DNA from: Flammula alnicola
Lineage: Eukaryota > Basidiomycota > Agaricomycetes > Agaricales > Strophariaceae
Direction: 5' to 3'
DNA length: 64,000 nt
Assembly (NCBI GenBank): GCA_015499995.1
Contig: JADNRV010000034.1
Location: 248,001 to 312,000, forward strand
Notes under the pieces: generated by a model
Databases searched by the model: none
What the model was told of the DNA's origin: nothing
What the model saw: the letters and a program-made list of their open reading frames with translations, nothing else
Program-made: the position numbers and the translations under genes
Shown: positions 14,284-26,974 of the stretch, piece by piece
How positions within the stretch are numbered: position 1 is the stretch's first letter
Layout: each line of letters begins with the position of its first letter

Positions 14284-16212
14284 ATGACAACGGATTCGAA
14301 ACCCCAGAACCGAGCTGAAGTCTGCCTCAAGTTCATTGTCGTCGGCGGAGGTATCGCAGGTACGCTTGAACCAGAAGGAGATTGGAGGATCTCTTCGGCC
14401 GGTTTTGCGAACTGACACCGACTGTTATCAGGTCTTGCCACCGCTTCAACACTGAGAAAGGCGGGACACGATGTACTTGTTCTGGAGAAGGGAAATGGAA
14501 AGATTAAAGTACGCAATACCTGCTCTCGCCCTTCTGTCCATGGTACTGACAGGCTTGCATTTCTATTGCCGTGATAAGAGCAAAGGAGGCATCCAGTGAG
14601 TTTGTCGACGTCCGGCCGGCACTTAAGACCTCGCTTACATTCATGTAATTTTAGGTCCCCGCCGAACATGACCAAATTGCTTCATAAATGGGGATTGGGA
14701 CCCGTTCTCCAAGAAAAGGCGCACAAGTGCGACAAGTTCATCTTCAAGAATGGTAATCTCAACTTGTAACGTGTTTGATTTTTTGTTTACGCGAAATCCC
14801 CAGGAAACAGCGGCGATTTGATAGGTGCTATGAATATGGGACAAGAGTTTTTAAAGGATCTTGTCGCGGACTTCATGTTCCTTCAGGTACGTCGCTAAAT
14901 CCGCCGCGTTGCGCATGATCACATTGAGCTTCTGTCCTTGAATAGCACAAAGACCTGTACACCATGCTATACCAATTGGCCGTGAAAGAAGGAGTTGAAT
15001 TCCGATTCAACACAACCGTTGTCGATGCAGACTCCGAGCAGGTCTCTGTGACACTCGACTCGGGAGAAACACTGTTCGGTGATGTTATCGTCGGTGCTGA
15101 TGGTTATGATAGCCTTCTACGCCAAGTCGTCACAGACTCTGATGACGAACCGCCGGATGTCAATGATAGGCACGTGATCGTAACCTTCACCATACCAGTC
15201 AATCTCATGGAAGAGGACGAGGAACTGAGATCGTTGTTGAATATCAGAGAGGTGAGTATTTTGTGTATTATTTTCGGGCCGACAATCCTCATTTGTATAC
15301 AGTGGGTAATCTGGTTGGGAGAGGGCTATATCATGAACGCCAACATGCTGGTCAGTGGTTATTGTTCTGCTTTTGGCCAGGCGGTATTAATGGGTATATT
15401 TATCTTTAGGTCGGCGGGAAAGATTTCACGGCGACAATCATTCATAACTACTTTGGAGCGAGACAACCAGAAGACCAAGACTGGACCGAAAGCCGAACGC
15501 TGGAATCGTGTGGGATACATCTCAGTAACTTTGAACCTCGGTAGGTCAGGTTCGCTCTCTACTAAAAGGCCCGGAATTGATCATACGATTTTAGAATACA
15601 GAAAGTGCTGAAACTCGCGACCTCACTATCCTCTCGAATATATGTACGCAGACCACCTCCCGAGGATTTCGTGTGTAACAACTCAAGAGTGGTTCTTACT
15701 GGCGAATCTGCGCATCCTATGCTGGTACGTCCCACTGCTGCATCCATCCCGCATCGAACGGCCGATTAAAGACGCATTGTAAGCCCGCGAGCAATCAGGG
15801 TGTTGCATTGATTCTGGAAGACGCACAAACGCTCGGCTGCCTGTTCTCTCGGATACGGAGCCGGGATCATGTCTCACAGCTGCTCACAGCTTACGAGGAG
15901 ATTCGGCATCCACACTGCTCAGATACCCAGATGTGGGACTACCAGCAGCGGCTTGGGATGAAGGTTCCTGTAGGACCGCAGCAGGATGGACGTGACGCCA
16001 TCCTGCGGCAGACCATGGCCTATGGCGATTGGGATCATATGGAGGAGACGACATTCAGGTCTGTATGGGGTAACGAGCTGACGTTGTTTGCCTATGACGC
16101 GACAGACAAAGTGGACGATTGGTGGGGGCAGTATGGCTCGTTTATCTTGCGCCGACACGACAGATCGTCGATGGAAGTGAAGGTGTCAATGGGCGACGTT
16201 GCATTCTCGTAA
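14284..16212 (+). CDS. FAD-dependent monooxygenase (salicylate hydroxylase-like), copy 1
   Basis: Ten exons (14284-14359, 14432-14508, 14579-14595, 14655-14752, 14804-14886, 14946-15251, 15303-15350, 15410-15540, 15595-15724, 15784-16212) join exactly in frame to 464 aa. A class A flavoprotein hydroxylase: it uses FAD and NAD(P)H to hydroxylate an aromatic or polyketide substrate. The Rossmann motif GGGIAG is at residues 21-26, the DG motif reads GADGYDSLLR, and the third flavin motif reads GESAHP, where most relatives have GDAAHP. The third exon is only 17 nt. No signal peptide or clear membrane anchor. The stop TAA overlaps a GTAAGT, so a further short exon cannot be excluded. It is the first of two tandem copies with the same intron positions. 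Substrate unknown. Confidence 0.9.
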
Positions 16213-16986
16213 GTCGACTCTCAGACGCGTTTCAGAGAGATTTGTGTTGAATAGATACCATATTTACAGACAGGAAGGAATTCGGAGTTGACCGTGATGC
16301 ATGACGCTGGCTATGATCGTAGTCTGAGTAGAGGCTCCTCCGAAGCATGCTAGCTCGTGACGATTCGCCTATTCTGGGGTACTCGTCCGTCCTCTTCCTG
16401 TCCATTATATTTACGCCCATCTCTGTACTAATTAAAAGTCCGAACACTACCGGAATCACTTGATGCTTGGACATTCGTTGACTGGAAAACAAAGGCAACC
16501 TAAACTTAGCTGCAACTCGTTGTACCAATCTCCCCGCACCGAGTAAAATTCCCAGGTTCTCCTATTTGTACTCAGCGGCTAGTTCTTCACAGGAGAGCAG
16601 GCCTCCGATCCACCAGGTATGTTCCCATAAGAGGAGCTCATCTGCTTCTCACCTTCTAATTATTACTGTTAATCCCAGATAAACCCTCAAGGCCTCATAC
16701 ACCATGACCCTTTCCAGAATGGCCTGTAGCTGGGAACAAACTTCATGCAGTATTTCTTTCTAGACATTTTCGTGAGGGCCAGAACTGCATAAACGACCGC
16801 TTACGGCGCCCACAATCATGCTCGTTTTGGGGCCTCTGATTATCATGTTGCCAGACTTGATAGAATGATGATTTCGCTCATCAACCTGGAACAAGGTATT
16901 TATATGTATAGGCTCACGCTCCGACGAGTACGAACCCTTTCACTTCCTCATTTCCCGAGCCTCCAACACCTCGGACGCCCTTCAAC
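16213..16986. other. intergenic between monooxygenase copies
   Basis: Spacer of 774 bases holding the 3' end of copy 1 and the promoter of copy 2. Apart from the TATA-like site listed separately nothing stands out. Confidence 0.5.
16907..16920 (+). promoter_or_regulatory. TATA-like site of the second FAD monooxygenase
   Basis: An AT-rich TATATGTATA core lies about 70 bases before the start codon at 16987, in the position where copy 1 has its TATA box. Confidence 0.4.
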
Positions 16987-18968
16987 ATGGCAGTAAGCAG
17001 TGCGGAAATCCATGAAAGGGCAGGTATAACCCTCAAAATAGTTGTTGTCGGTGGGAATATCGCAGGTGATTGTCGCGCAGGGGAGTACAAAATAGAGGCT
17101 GATTGGCTGATTCTGCGTGTGGGTGCTAACAGGTCTTGCTGTCGCCTACGCCTTGAAGCGCGCTGGCCACGACATTGTCGTCATCGAAAAGTCGGATGGA
17201 AAATACAAGGTCGGTCCTCCTTGAGCCTTGCAGTCCTTTGATATCGAATGTTGCCCCAGAGCCATGGAGGACTCCAGTAAGCTCGGCCTCTATACGAAGA
17301 CACCGGGTCGACTTCGCTGACGCCTCTTCGTGGCAGATCACCACCTAACATGACCAAGATATTGTATCGCTGGGGTCTTGGGCCGCTACTCGAACGATTG
17401 ACGCACAAATGCGCACTGATGGTTTTTCGAAACGGTAGATGCGGATGTGGCGTATATAACCGACCTGTTGCTCAAAACGATTTGTAGGAGGGACGAATGA
17501 TATGCTTGGTGATATCAAGACGGACAAGGACTTCCTCGAGGATCTACTTGCTGAATTTCTTTTCGTCCAGGTAAGTCTTTTAACGTGGTACGTATCTTAA
17601 TGTGCAGGCTCATTGTTAAACCTCAGCATCAAGAACTTCAAGATATGCTCTACAGTTTGGCTTCCGAGGAAGGAATACCCATCTCCTTTGGAGCAATGGT
17701 CACAGACGTCCAGAGGTCCCCTGAAAACGCCAGAGTGATACTTGACAATGGGCAAACGTTAACCGCCGATTTCGTCATCGCTGCAGACGGTTTCAATAGC
17801 TTCTTACGACCTATTGTCACCAGGGTACCAGACGAGCAGGCTAAGACGCCGTCGGAAAAGCATCTTCATATGACGTTCCTGTTGCCAGTGGAGCTCCTTA
17901 ACGAAGACGATGACTTGAAATCCCTCATGAAAATGACCACCGTAAATCTTTGACATTGATTCTCCGTCATACTGACTCGATCAACCTACTTTCTAGTGGC
18001 CATTATGGCCGGGATCTGGCTATATCATTCATATGAACCTGACTGTGAGTTTTCGACCTTCTGAGCCGATCAATGATTGATTGTGTTAATTATATCAGAC
18101 TGGAGGTAAATTTATAACTGGAACCCTGACGTATACCTGGGAGCGAGAGATCCTTCCTGAGGACGAAGTCTGGACTGAACGTCCTATCGAATATTATCAG
18201 CTTGATATGGACAGGTTTGAACCTAGGCACGTATACAAACATGTTGTTTTTCCCCCCTTCGGCGCTCGGTGCTAATGGAACGTCTTGCAGACTACGAAAA
18301 GTCATTGAACTAGTCAAGACAGTATCAGCACGAATCGTTATGACCAGACCAGTACCCGAAGACTTGGTCTGTGATCAGTCAAAAATCGTCCTTATCGGAG
18401 AAGCTGCCCACCCTTTGCTGGTAATCAAATTTTCCATGCATTTCGAGACGTTCTGACCGAATCTTCTCTGCAGCCTGGAGGCAATCACTGCACGGCGCTT
18501 ACAATCGAAGACGCAGAGACGCTGCGCTGCCTCTTCTCGCGGATACAGCACCGCGACCAGATTTCCCAATTCCTGACAGCGTATGAAGAAATCAGGCAAC
18601 CGCGCTGTGCGTTCGCGATCGAGTACGACAGTGGCTTCCACAAGATGATGCGATGTCCAGCCGGTCCGGAACAAGTGGCCAGGGATGAGGTTCTGAGACA
18701 GGCCATGATACACGGAGACTGGGATATGGACGAGACTTCTTTCAGGGCGGTCTGGGGGGACGAGCTCACGATGTACGCTTATGATGCGACTGAGCAAGTG
18801 GATGATTGGTGGACCCAGTGGGGCTCGTTGATGACGCGGAAGGACCACAAGCCGCAGGACGAGTCGACTCCCACAGGAACTGTAACACCGGTACCATCAA
18901 TCCCAGGACTGCACCGGGTATCATACCAGTCTCCAGCGCATGACACTGACCACGCCGAGTTCCAATAA
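16987..18968 (+). CDS. FAD-dependent monooxygenase (salicylate hydroxylase-like), copy 2
   Basis: Ten exons (16987-17065, 17133-17209, 17260-17276, 17337-17434, 17488-17570, 17627-17941, 17997-18044, 18099-18226, 18291-18420, 18474-18968) give 489 aa in frame. All intron positions match copy 1, including the 17-nt exon 3, so the two arose by tandem duplication. The dinucleotide-binding motif is altered: GGNIAG, with Asn24 at the second invariant Gly. The DG motif (AADGFNSFLR) and the third motif (GEAAHP) are kept. Intron 8 has a GC donor (GCACGT) instead of GT; only this donor keeps the frame. The C-terminus is about 30 residues longer than in copy 1 and rich in Thr, Ser and Pro. FAD binding may be weakened or substrate use changed; this is inference. 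Confidence 0.88.
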
Positions 18969-19923
18969 CCCGCTTAATCTGTCTTCACGATCTCCCTCTA
19001 GTATTTGGGTAACACTTACTTATCATTCTTATCATAATGGCCGTGTGCATCAGGTTGTAAAGCCTAAAGCGCGTAAGTAGTTGAACGTCATAGTGTATAC
19101 CCGAAAAGCCCGAGCCCCTTGATGTATAAAATACATATGTTGTATGTATCTTTATCCTACCCAGAGTGATTGAGACAGCTTTAAGATTTACCGTGATTGA
19201 CCGGACGTATAGTTCGCACTTAAGAATACTAAATAGATAAATAGCGTACGCGTTCGAAAGAGAAAGATTATGTACCGCTGCCTAAACATTTCTGCCACTA
19301 TTACTTTACCCTACTTGACAGTGTTATGTGAAGGAGAAAATATTTCGCACTCGGAACTCTGATCAAGTTGATGAGGACATTCTGTTCAGAAAATAAAGCA
19401 CTATAAGGTCTCGAAAAGAAAATACGTGGGCGCTAGGCCCGCGCATGACACTAGACAGGTTTAGCAGACTCAGAATTCTAGAAGATGGTCCACTGACCAG
19501 AGTTCTGCCGGACTCGGAAGTTCAGTCCAACTTCTTTAATTCTCATTTCGAGTTTCCATCTTCAAGTTCCAAATTTTAATTCATGAAAGTCCTTCTATTC
19601 ATCGTAGCATTTAAGAGATACAAAGTCATAACTAATGTGTGATGTGAGTGATATGCGTAGACTACAAATGATGGATATATGAGAGAAAAGAGAGACGTGT
19701 CGTTATCGGTTATCGTTGTGGATGTGTGTAGGTGTCGCAATCGTGAACGGCATGCCATAGTAGGGTATATGGCGGAGGAATGAACGAAGGAGTAATACAG
19801 TACTTGGTGTTGAGTCGAGAATGAGGAAAAGGAGAGAAAAAGAAAAAGAATAAAGGAAGGAATAAGTAAAGAAAGAAAAAAGAAAGGAAGGGAAAGGAAA
19901 GGCAAAGCAGGTCGTCAGGCACT
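18969..19923. other. convergent 3' intergenic region
   Basis: Between the stops of monooxygenase copy 2 and the ABC exporter. AT-rich, with a long A/G-rich run near 19820-19900. No gene seen. Confidence 0.45.
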
Positions 19924-22900
19924 TCACTCCCCAACCCACTCGCCGCCACTAGCCAGCGTAGCGAACACGCCCTTCATCTCCATCAACTCCTCATACGTCC
20001 CTTGCTCCCGCACCTCCCCCTCATGGAGCACCACAATGCGATCACACATCCGCATAACCTGCATCTTATGCGTCACCATCACTGTCGTCCGCCTCTCCTC
20101 CCCCTTTGCAAGCCCCGCGATCGTCTCGAGCACCGCCACCTGGTTCTCGGCATCCAGCGCGGATGTGCATTCGTCCAGAATGAGGACGCGTGCGGGGCGG
20201 GCGAGCGCACGCGCTATTTGTAGACGCTGCGCCTGCCCCCCTGAGATGAGCGCGGCGTTCTCGCCGACCATGGTGTCGTACCCCTGCGGCAGGCCCATGA
20301 TGAACTCGTGCACGTTGGCCTTCTTCGCCGCGCGCCGTACGTCCACCTCGTCGACCCATCTCGCTTCAGTGGTGCCATCCTCCTCCGCTGCACTGGCGCC
20401 GGCGCCCAACGTGTCCGACCCGTACCGGATATTCTCCGCGATCGTCGCATCGAACAGGTTCGGCGTCTGGCTGACCACACTAACATGTTCTCTTAGATGG
20501 CGCACATCGACATCCGCCAACCGTGCCGCGCCCAGCTCTATATACCCCTGCGTCGGCTCATAGAGTCTTTGGAGGAGCGCCGCGAGGGTGGACTTGCCGG
20601 AACCCGACGCACCGACGATGGCGACGCACTCGCCCGAGGCGATGGTGAGGTTGACGTCCTTGAGGACGGACGCTTCAGGGCGCTCGGGGTAGGCAAAATC
20701 GACATGGGTAAAGGTGATGTCCGAGTTCGATGTGGGGGAGGAGAGGTCTGGCAGGAGCTTGCCGTGCGATTCGTCCGTGTCCATGTCGAGGCTCATGAGC
20801 TTGTGGAAGTCGGATGTGGCTTGGACGGACTTGGCGATCTTCTCGGCTGTTGTAGGATAATCATTACATCGTCAGCAAAACAATCCTCGCAAGTTTGAAT
20901 AGAATAACGGGAAGACTCACTGAAAGCCATCAACTGCGACCCAATCGTGACCGAAAACACCACCAAGTTCAACACTTCGACCATCTGGAGATACGTGTAC
21001 TGGCCGCGCGCAATCAGGATGGCGCCGATGTAGAACAACAGCGCCTCGGCGAGGTAAATCAAGCCCGAGGCAACACCGTACGTGCACCCCTCGACAAACG
21101 CGCCGCGCACACCAGTAGAGAGGGCCTTATCCGTGGCAACATCGAACTGCTTCTGGAAAACAGGCTCGAACGCCATACAGCGTATCCCGCGAACGTTAAT
21201 AATTGCCTGTAACGAATTACAATAAGTAAAACAGAAAAGGTAAAACCAAACAAAACCAAAAAAACACACCTCATAATACCCCCTCGCAACCTCCTCCCGC
21301 GCCCTCTTATTCCGCACCTCACATCGTGCCACCAACCGCGTCTGCACCGCCATAGTAATCGCAAACACCGGCGCAATCGCAAACCCCGCAAGCGTCAACT
21401 GCCACCCGCGCACCATCGCCCACGTCAGCCCCACGCCCAGCATCGCCGCCACCACAAAGAACTGGCCCCACACAACGGAGATCAAATTCCGTGCGTCGTC
21501 CCCGTCCCGCACGAGGATCTGCACGAGGCGCGCGGGGGCGTTCGCGGGGCGGTCGAACCACTTCTTGTCCTGCGCCAGGACGCGGCGCAGCGAGAGGCCG
21601 CGGATCCGGGTGGTCCAGAGCATCCCGCACGTCTCCATCACGAAATACTTGCTGCCTAGCAGCAGGCCGTCCAGGGCAGCGATCCCTAGGACGATGCCCC
21701 CGAACTTGTTGATTGCGTGTGTGTCCTGGGCCCCAGAGGAGACTTCGAAGAGTAAGCGCGAGAGGAGGAAGGAGAATATGGGCGTCATCGCGCCGGAGAG
21801 CGCGGAGATGAGGAGCCCGAGGAAGAGAAGCGGTTTGTGTGGGATCGTCGGGAGGATGCGCCGCATGAGCGCGAAGAAGGGCGGGCGCTCGGTGTCGTCG
21901 AGGTCTTCTGTGGCCTGTTCTGTTTGCGTTTGGGTGTCGTTCGCCGAGGGAGATGATGGGGTGGTCCGGCGTCTCCTGAACATGGACTTCTTGATTTGCC
22001 CTTCCTCCGTAACAGCCTTCTCATCCCATCCCCGCCTCTCTCTCCTCTCCCGGCCCTGGCGTGCAGTAAAAGCGCTCCTCGCCATTGTGCTCTTCTCTTT
22101 ATCAAAGTCTTCTTCGTCTTGCTCGTCCACAAATTCAAACCCATCCTCGTCCTTCCACCCATACCCCCACTTCGTCGACCGCCGCTCCTTCTCGACGACA
22201 GTGACAGTGCTGGTCGGGCTCGTAGGCGTGAACGGCAGACTGTATCTCCTGCTAGTCAAATCCTTCCTGTCCAGCCTATCCTCGCCAGCGGGGGAGGTGA
22301 TGGCGATCTGGATACTCGACGGCCTGCGCTTCCTCCTCTGTCCGTCCTCGGAGGTATTATTGGCGTTGGCGTTGGTGTTGTAGTTCCTCGTCAACCGGTT
22401 ATTATTAACATGCGACGCTGGCAGCGCACTACCACTCCTAACCCCCGTCAAATCAGCCACGACCTCAAACATCCAGTTCCCAAAGGTCAAGGGACGGATC
22501 GCAAGGCTCTGGTGCTGCGGCATCGGGGTGGCCGACCTCTTGTGTTGTTGTTCCTCGTGTTCATCGTCGTCGACTTGGTTATCGGTGGCGTCGTCGTCCA
22601 ATGCAGGAAGGGGGGCAGGCGAAGGCGCCACAGGGACGTCCTTCTCCGGCAAATACCCCCCAGTCGCCATCTGCGCCTCCATCATCTTCCGAAACTCTCC
22701 TCCATCCACGTCCTCCGTCTCTTCCTCCCCTCCCTTGACCCCCACAACTTCCAAATCCCCCCGATACCCCTGCTCCACCACTCGTCCGCCTTTCAATACG
22801 TACACGAAATCCCCAGATTCAATCTGGGATAAATCATGCGTGATAACGACAGTCGTAAGGTTGCGACGCCATGCTTTGAGGGCCGCGAAGACGAGCAGGC

Positions 22901-24964
22901 GTGTGGTGTGGTCGAGCGCCGAGGTGGCTTCGTCTGTTATATAGGTGCGCACATTAGTTTTGGAATTCTTGGAGGAGAAGAGAAAGACTTGCCCAAAACC
23001 AACACCCTCGGATTCCTCAACCGCGCGCGGGCAATCGCCAAACGTTGCCTCTGCCCCCCGCTCAGCCCAATGCCCGCGCCAGCGCCGTTCGCGCCGCCAG
23101 CGAGGGGCGTGTCGTACCCCTGAGGCAGGTCGCGGATGAACGTGTGCAGGAGGGCCGCGCGGCATGCGTCTTCGACTTTTTGTCTCTTGGCCTCTTCCGT
23201 TTCTGGGCTGGCGGTATTGTCGGAATCGGAAAAGCCTAGGGCAACGTTGTCGAATACGGACTTGCCATCCAGCACCACAACCCCTGCCCCGCCCGCCTGG
23301 CCCACGCCCCCCACCCACTCCCTCACCCACTCCCGATCCAAGAACCGCACATCCTGCTCGTCAATCGCCACCATCCCCGCATCCCCGCGAGCCTCGTCCA
23401 GCGTGTACATGCCCAAAAGCAACTGCGCTACCGTGCTCTTACCCGACCCCGACCCCCCGACGATGAACGTCGTCTCTTGTGCAGGGAGGAATAACGAGAC
23501 GTTGGAGAGCACAGGGATGGAGGGCCGCGAGGGGTAGGCGAAGGAGACGTTGTACAGCGCGAGCTCGCCGGTGCATTTGGGCGGCGTGATTTTGCGCAGG
23601 GTGCGTGGCGATTTCGCGTGCCGGTGGCGTCGTGGAGTGGTAGGAGTCGGAGGAACAGCAGGAGTTTCATCCCCCACAAGCCCCACCAGCGCGCGCATCG
23701 CTCCTTCCCTTCGCGAGCACAATCACCTGCGGGACGCACATCTGCAAATTGCTCGTCGCAATCAGGCATGCCCAAAACACCGCCATTACATCGCCCGCGC
23801 TAACGCGCCCCTCACGCACGAGCTTCGCGCCGAACCAGAAACCCTGCACGAACATCGCCATCATCACGAATTGCGCCAGACCGCTGGTCAGACCCCAGAC
23901 GGTGTTGAGCTTCCGCGCCTGGGTTCTTAGGGTGGAAAAGATACGTTGTGCCCGCAGCAGTTCAGAGGGGGCTGCGTTGAATGCCTTGACGGTGGCATCG
24001 CACTAGCGCGCGCTCGATGAGGGTGGCAGCGATCGCCGTTTCCTGGCGTTCCGCGTGTAAGAGTGGGCCGGCGATGCCTTGGGAAAACCCCTGGATGACC
24101 ATGAGGAGGGGGACAGCGGAGAGGATGACGAAAGTTAGTTGGTAGGAGCGCAGGAAGGCGAGGAGGAGGCAGGCGACGCAGGTAGTAAGGTATTGGATGA
24201 TGGTGCCGGAAGCGAGAGAGGAGGCGTTGCGCACGTCGTCTGTTTCTCTGTCAAGGGTGTTAGATATGATATGATAAGAAAGGAAGAGAGAAAATATACC
24301 TAGAGAACTTGGCCATCAACCCCGCAGCGCCAACAACGCCCTCCCCCTCTGCGCCGCCATCTTCGCTATTGCCCATATGCAAATCAAACCATACCATATC
24401 CTTCCGTGTCACACTTGCATAAACCCTCCTCCTCACAGCCATAACATTGATCTCCCCCACCCATATCCAAAGACACGACGTCAGGCTCCCCAACGCCAAC
24501 GAGCCGACCGCGAGGCCCACGAGCTCCAGCGCGGCCATGCCGACGCCGTGCATCAGGGCGTCTTTCGCGGACTGCGGGGGTTGGGGGTCAAGGGTATTGG
24601 GCAAAGGAGTCAAAGGCCTGCCCAACGACGTAGGTCATGAAAGGCGCGATGCCGCCGGCGATGATGGAGGAGAAGACGGCGGGGAGGAGGAGGAGAAGGA
24701 GGTGGCGCCGTGGGATGAGGGAAAAGAGGAGGCGGATGGAGGGTGTGGGCCCGATGGGTTGTGTTGATGCTGATTGAGGAGGAGGGGAGGTGGATATGGG
24801 GGAAGGGGTGTCGCGTCGCGGTGCTTGATATCCGTGGTAGTTGTAGTGGTGGACTGCGAGTCGATGGACGCGCGGGGGGAGATGTTGAGTTCGTACACCA
24901 GCTCTTGCTCATCGTGCTGGTGGTTCATGTTCTGTGGTGGGGCAGTAGAGCTTCGCATTGTCAT
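19924..24964 (-). CDS. Ste6-type ABC-B full transporter (a-factor pheromone exporter), frame-disrupted
   Basis: The order TMD1-NBD1-TMD2-NBD2 is visible. NBD1 has Walker A GGSGSGKST and signature LSGGQRQR; NBD2 has GASGSGKST, SGGQAQR and VLILDECTSALD. Between NBD1 and TMD2 lies a long Ser/Arg-rich linker. In sequence the gene resembles fungal Ste6 proteins, which export farnesylated mating pheromone across the plasma membrane using ATP. Introns are seen near 24298-24245, 22992-22934 (GC donor, restores Walker B), 21269-21210 and 20921-20850. The frame changes without an intron near 24575-24600, 24003 and 23705, and the link from the N-terminal 60 residues to TM1 needs a fourth change or an unusual intron. 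Each falls between blocks that are otherwise well conserved. The start at 24964 is therefore uncertain. Either the assembly lacks bases or the gene is decaying. Confidence 0.82.
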
Positions 24965-25350
24965 CGTTGAAAGTGATTATGTCGTCGTGAGTAGTACGTA
25001 GCCGCAAGCAGCAGCGGAGGCGAAGAGAACGAAGAAAGAGCGCAAGCAAGAAAGGGAAAGAAACGAAGAAAGTCGGGATCCCTCCCCTGTCCGTTTTTCT
25101 TTTTGTTGCCCATCCTCGTAGAATTCACAATGGCCTCTGCACTATTGTCTTGTCAATGCCGCCTATTGTCTTGTTGTTGGCCTTTGTTTGGCTACCTCGC
25201 GTGTGGGAACGATACCGTTCTTATTGTCTTCCCGTCCGCTTTTGGGAATTCCCCTCCATCCGTTACGGGAGGACAATGCGCATGGGATGAGAAGGACCCT
25301 TGGGTAAGGGGATAGATATCCGTTATGGTATGGTCTTCCTTTCGCTGGGG

Positions 25351-25436
25351 GTCCTCGAGGCAAGACAAAGAACCGCGTTTGTTTGGCTGCCAAAGGGCGT
25401 TGACCAAATATTTGCACAGCCACCACGCGATTGTTT
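25351..25436 (+). repeat. dispersed repeat A, copy 1
   Basis: Core 25372-25435 matches 26514-26576 at roughly 85-90 percent by eye, with shared landmarks ACCGCGTTTGTTTGGCT and CAGCCACCACGCGATTGTT. The match resumes upstream at a CCTCGAGG block. Confidence 0.7.
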
Positions 25437-26463
25437 GGTGCCTGATGTCAACAACGCAGGCGCCCGGTGAAAGTCGGTTCTGTGGCTCGAATAAATGCGA
25501 GTTAGCGTAGGGACTCCAAAGCATGACCAATATACGCACTGTCTGCGAAGTAGTGTCCTGTGAAGGGGAGGCTTTTTACCCTGTCGAGCATCTTTTTTTC
25601 TAACAAAGTACTTCCTGTTGCTCTCATAGAATGAAGTTAACACATATCGAATCAAAAATGGAGGTCACTTGCCTTTATGGTCATGGCATCCAAATTATCG
25701 TATATTTCCATGAGTTGTGCAATTGTGATGTCTGGGTGATGCTTGATACAAGCTATCAGATCAAGATTTCGTAACAAAGAGAAAAACTATGCATACCGAG
25801 CAATCACCGGCAACTCCACAACATCCCTTTCTTCGCCCATGCCCATACCGTTGGAAGAGAAGGCTGGGTGGCCGTCCGAAAAACGGTCAAAATTCGAGGC
25901 CAGACGAAGCGATGCTGCGTATCATGGATGCGCACGAGGTGAACGAAAGAGCTGATATGATACAAGTCACCTAATCGGACTTAGAATCAATATCGTCGGC
26001 TGTAATGTTAATCGTACAGCAACGATACAAGGTAAAAACGAGGCCCCTTACCCTCGAATAGACTTTCCTATCAAATGAACAAATTTTAAGGCGCATATAT
26101 GAACTAGAAAACATGAATTCACCACTACTTTCCTGTGTCTTGCCGTGGCGCTTCATGTGCAGGTCCAATCATCCAATCGAGCTACTATGTCAATCCGTTA
26201 CTGATCGAAATCAACGCACAATGAATACAACTCGTGGGATATTTTCTAGCCCCTCGTTTGTCCCAGCAGAGGTTCCATGGTAAGTGAAAAGAGACCGTGA
26301 AGCTAGTATCGTGAGGTTTCGCACATATTCGGACCGGTAGGTCAGGGCAGAGTCGAGCGAGCGAGATGGTGGCGGAAAGCAAGACGCGTCGAGAGCAAAA
26401 CGCGATACAAGTTGACGATGGAACGTGAAGGACCCTCGGATCTCGACATGTTATGTTGCATAC

Positions 26464-26577
26464 TTCCTCGAGGGAAGACCAAGAGCTTGCCAAGAGCCTT
26501 TTCCAAAGTGCAAACCGCGTTTGTTTGGCTACCAAAGGCCGCGACCAAATATCTACACAGCCACCACGCGATTGTTG
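26464..26577 (+). repeat. dispersed repeat A, copy 2
   Basis: Second copy of the repeat at 25351. It carries about 30 extra bases between the CCTCGAGG block and the ACCGCGTTTG core. Same orientation, about 1.1 kb away. Confidence 0.7.
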
Positions 26578-26974
26578 CACAGCACTGTGGGGTACGCTGG
26601 GCCTGAGCGAAGCAAAGTCTCTGTTCAAGTTACCCTCTTCCGCTGCTCTTGCCCTTCCTGTCTCGCGCTGGCTGCCCACCGTTGGTGTACAAACAAAAAA
26701 TGCGAACCAAACCGTCCTACTAACGCGCTCTCCTACTTACGTGTCGGACGATTAAAAGACGCATATGACAACAATGACTTCTATTGCTCACCTAGACCTC
26801 CATGATCCTGGCCTACACGCGTTTGACGCGCGTCATTGAGCGTCAATCGTGTTAACTGCAGCCAACCTGGACTCTAGAAGTGGTGTACAAATACCGTACA
26901 AAAAAAGCGCGTCTCAACCAACTCTTATCTGCCGTCCCCCTGCCCATGGAATTCGGTATCTTAGTATGCATGTG

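Noticed and set aside
16200..16300. Extra last exon for monooxygenase copy 1 through the GTAAGT at its stop
   Set aside because: Possible acceptors give only a short, unconserved tail that does not match copy 2.
21565..22832. Long open frames on the plus strand inside the Ste6 gene
   Set aside because: GC-rich antisense shadows of the Ser/Arg-rich linker and TMD2; the minus strand carries the conserved protein.
24740..24900. An intron joining a start at 24912 to TM1 of Ste6
   Set aside because: A 43-nt intron with GTACGA donor would fit the frame, but the branch-like site lies too close to the donor; kept only as an alternative to a frame break.
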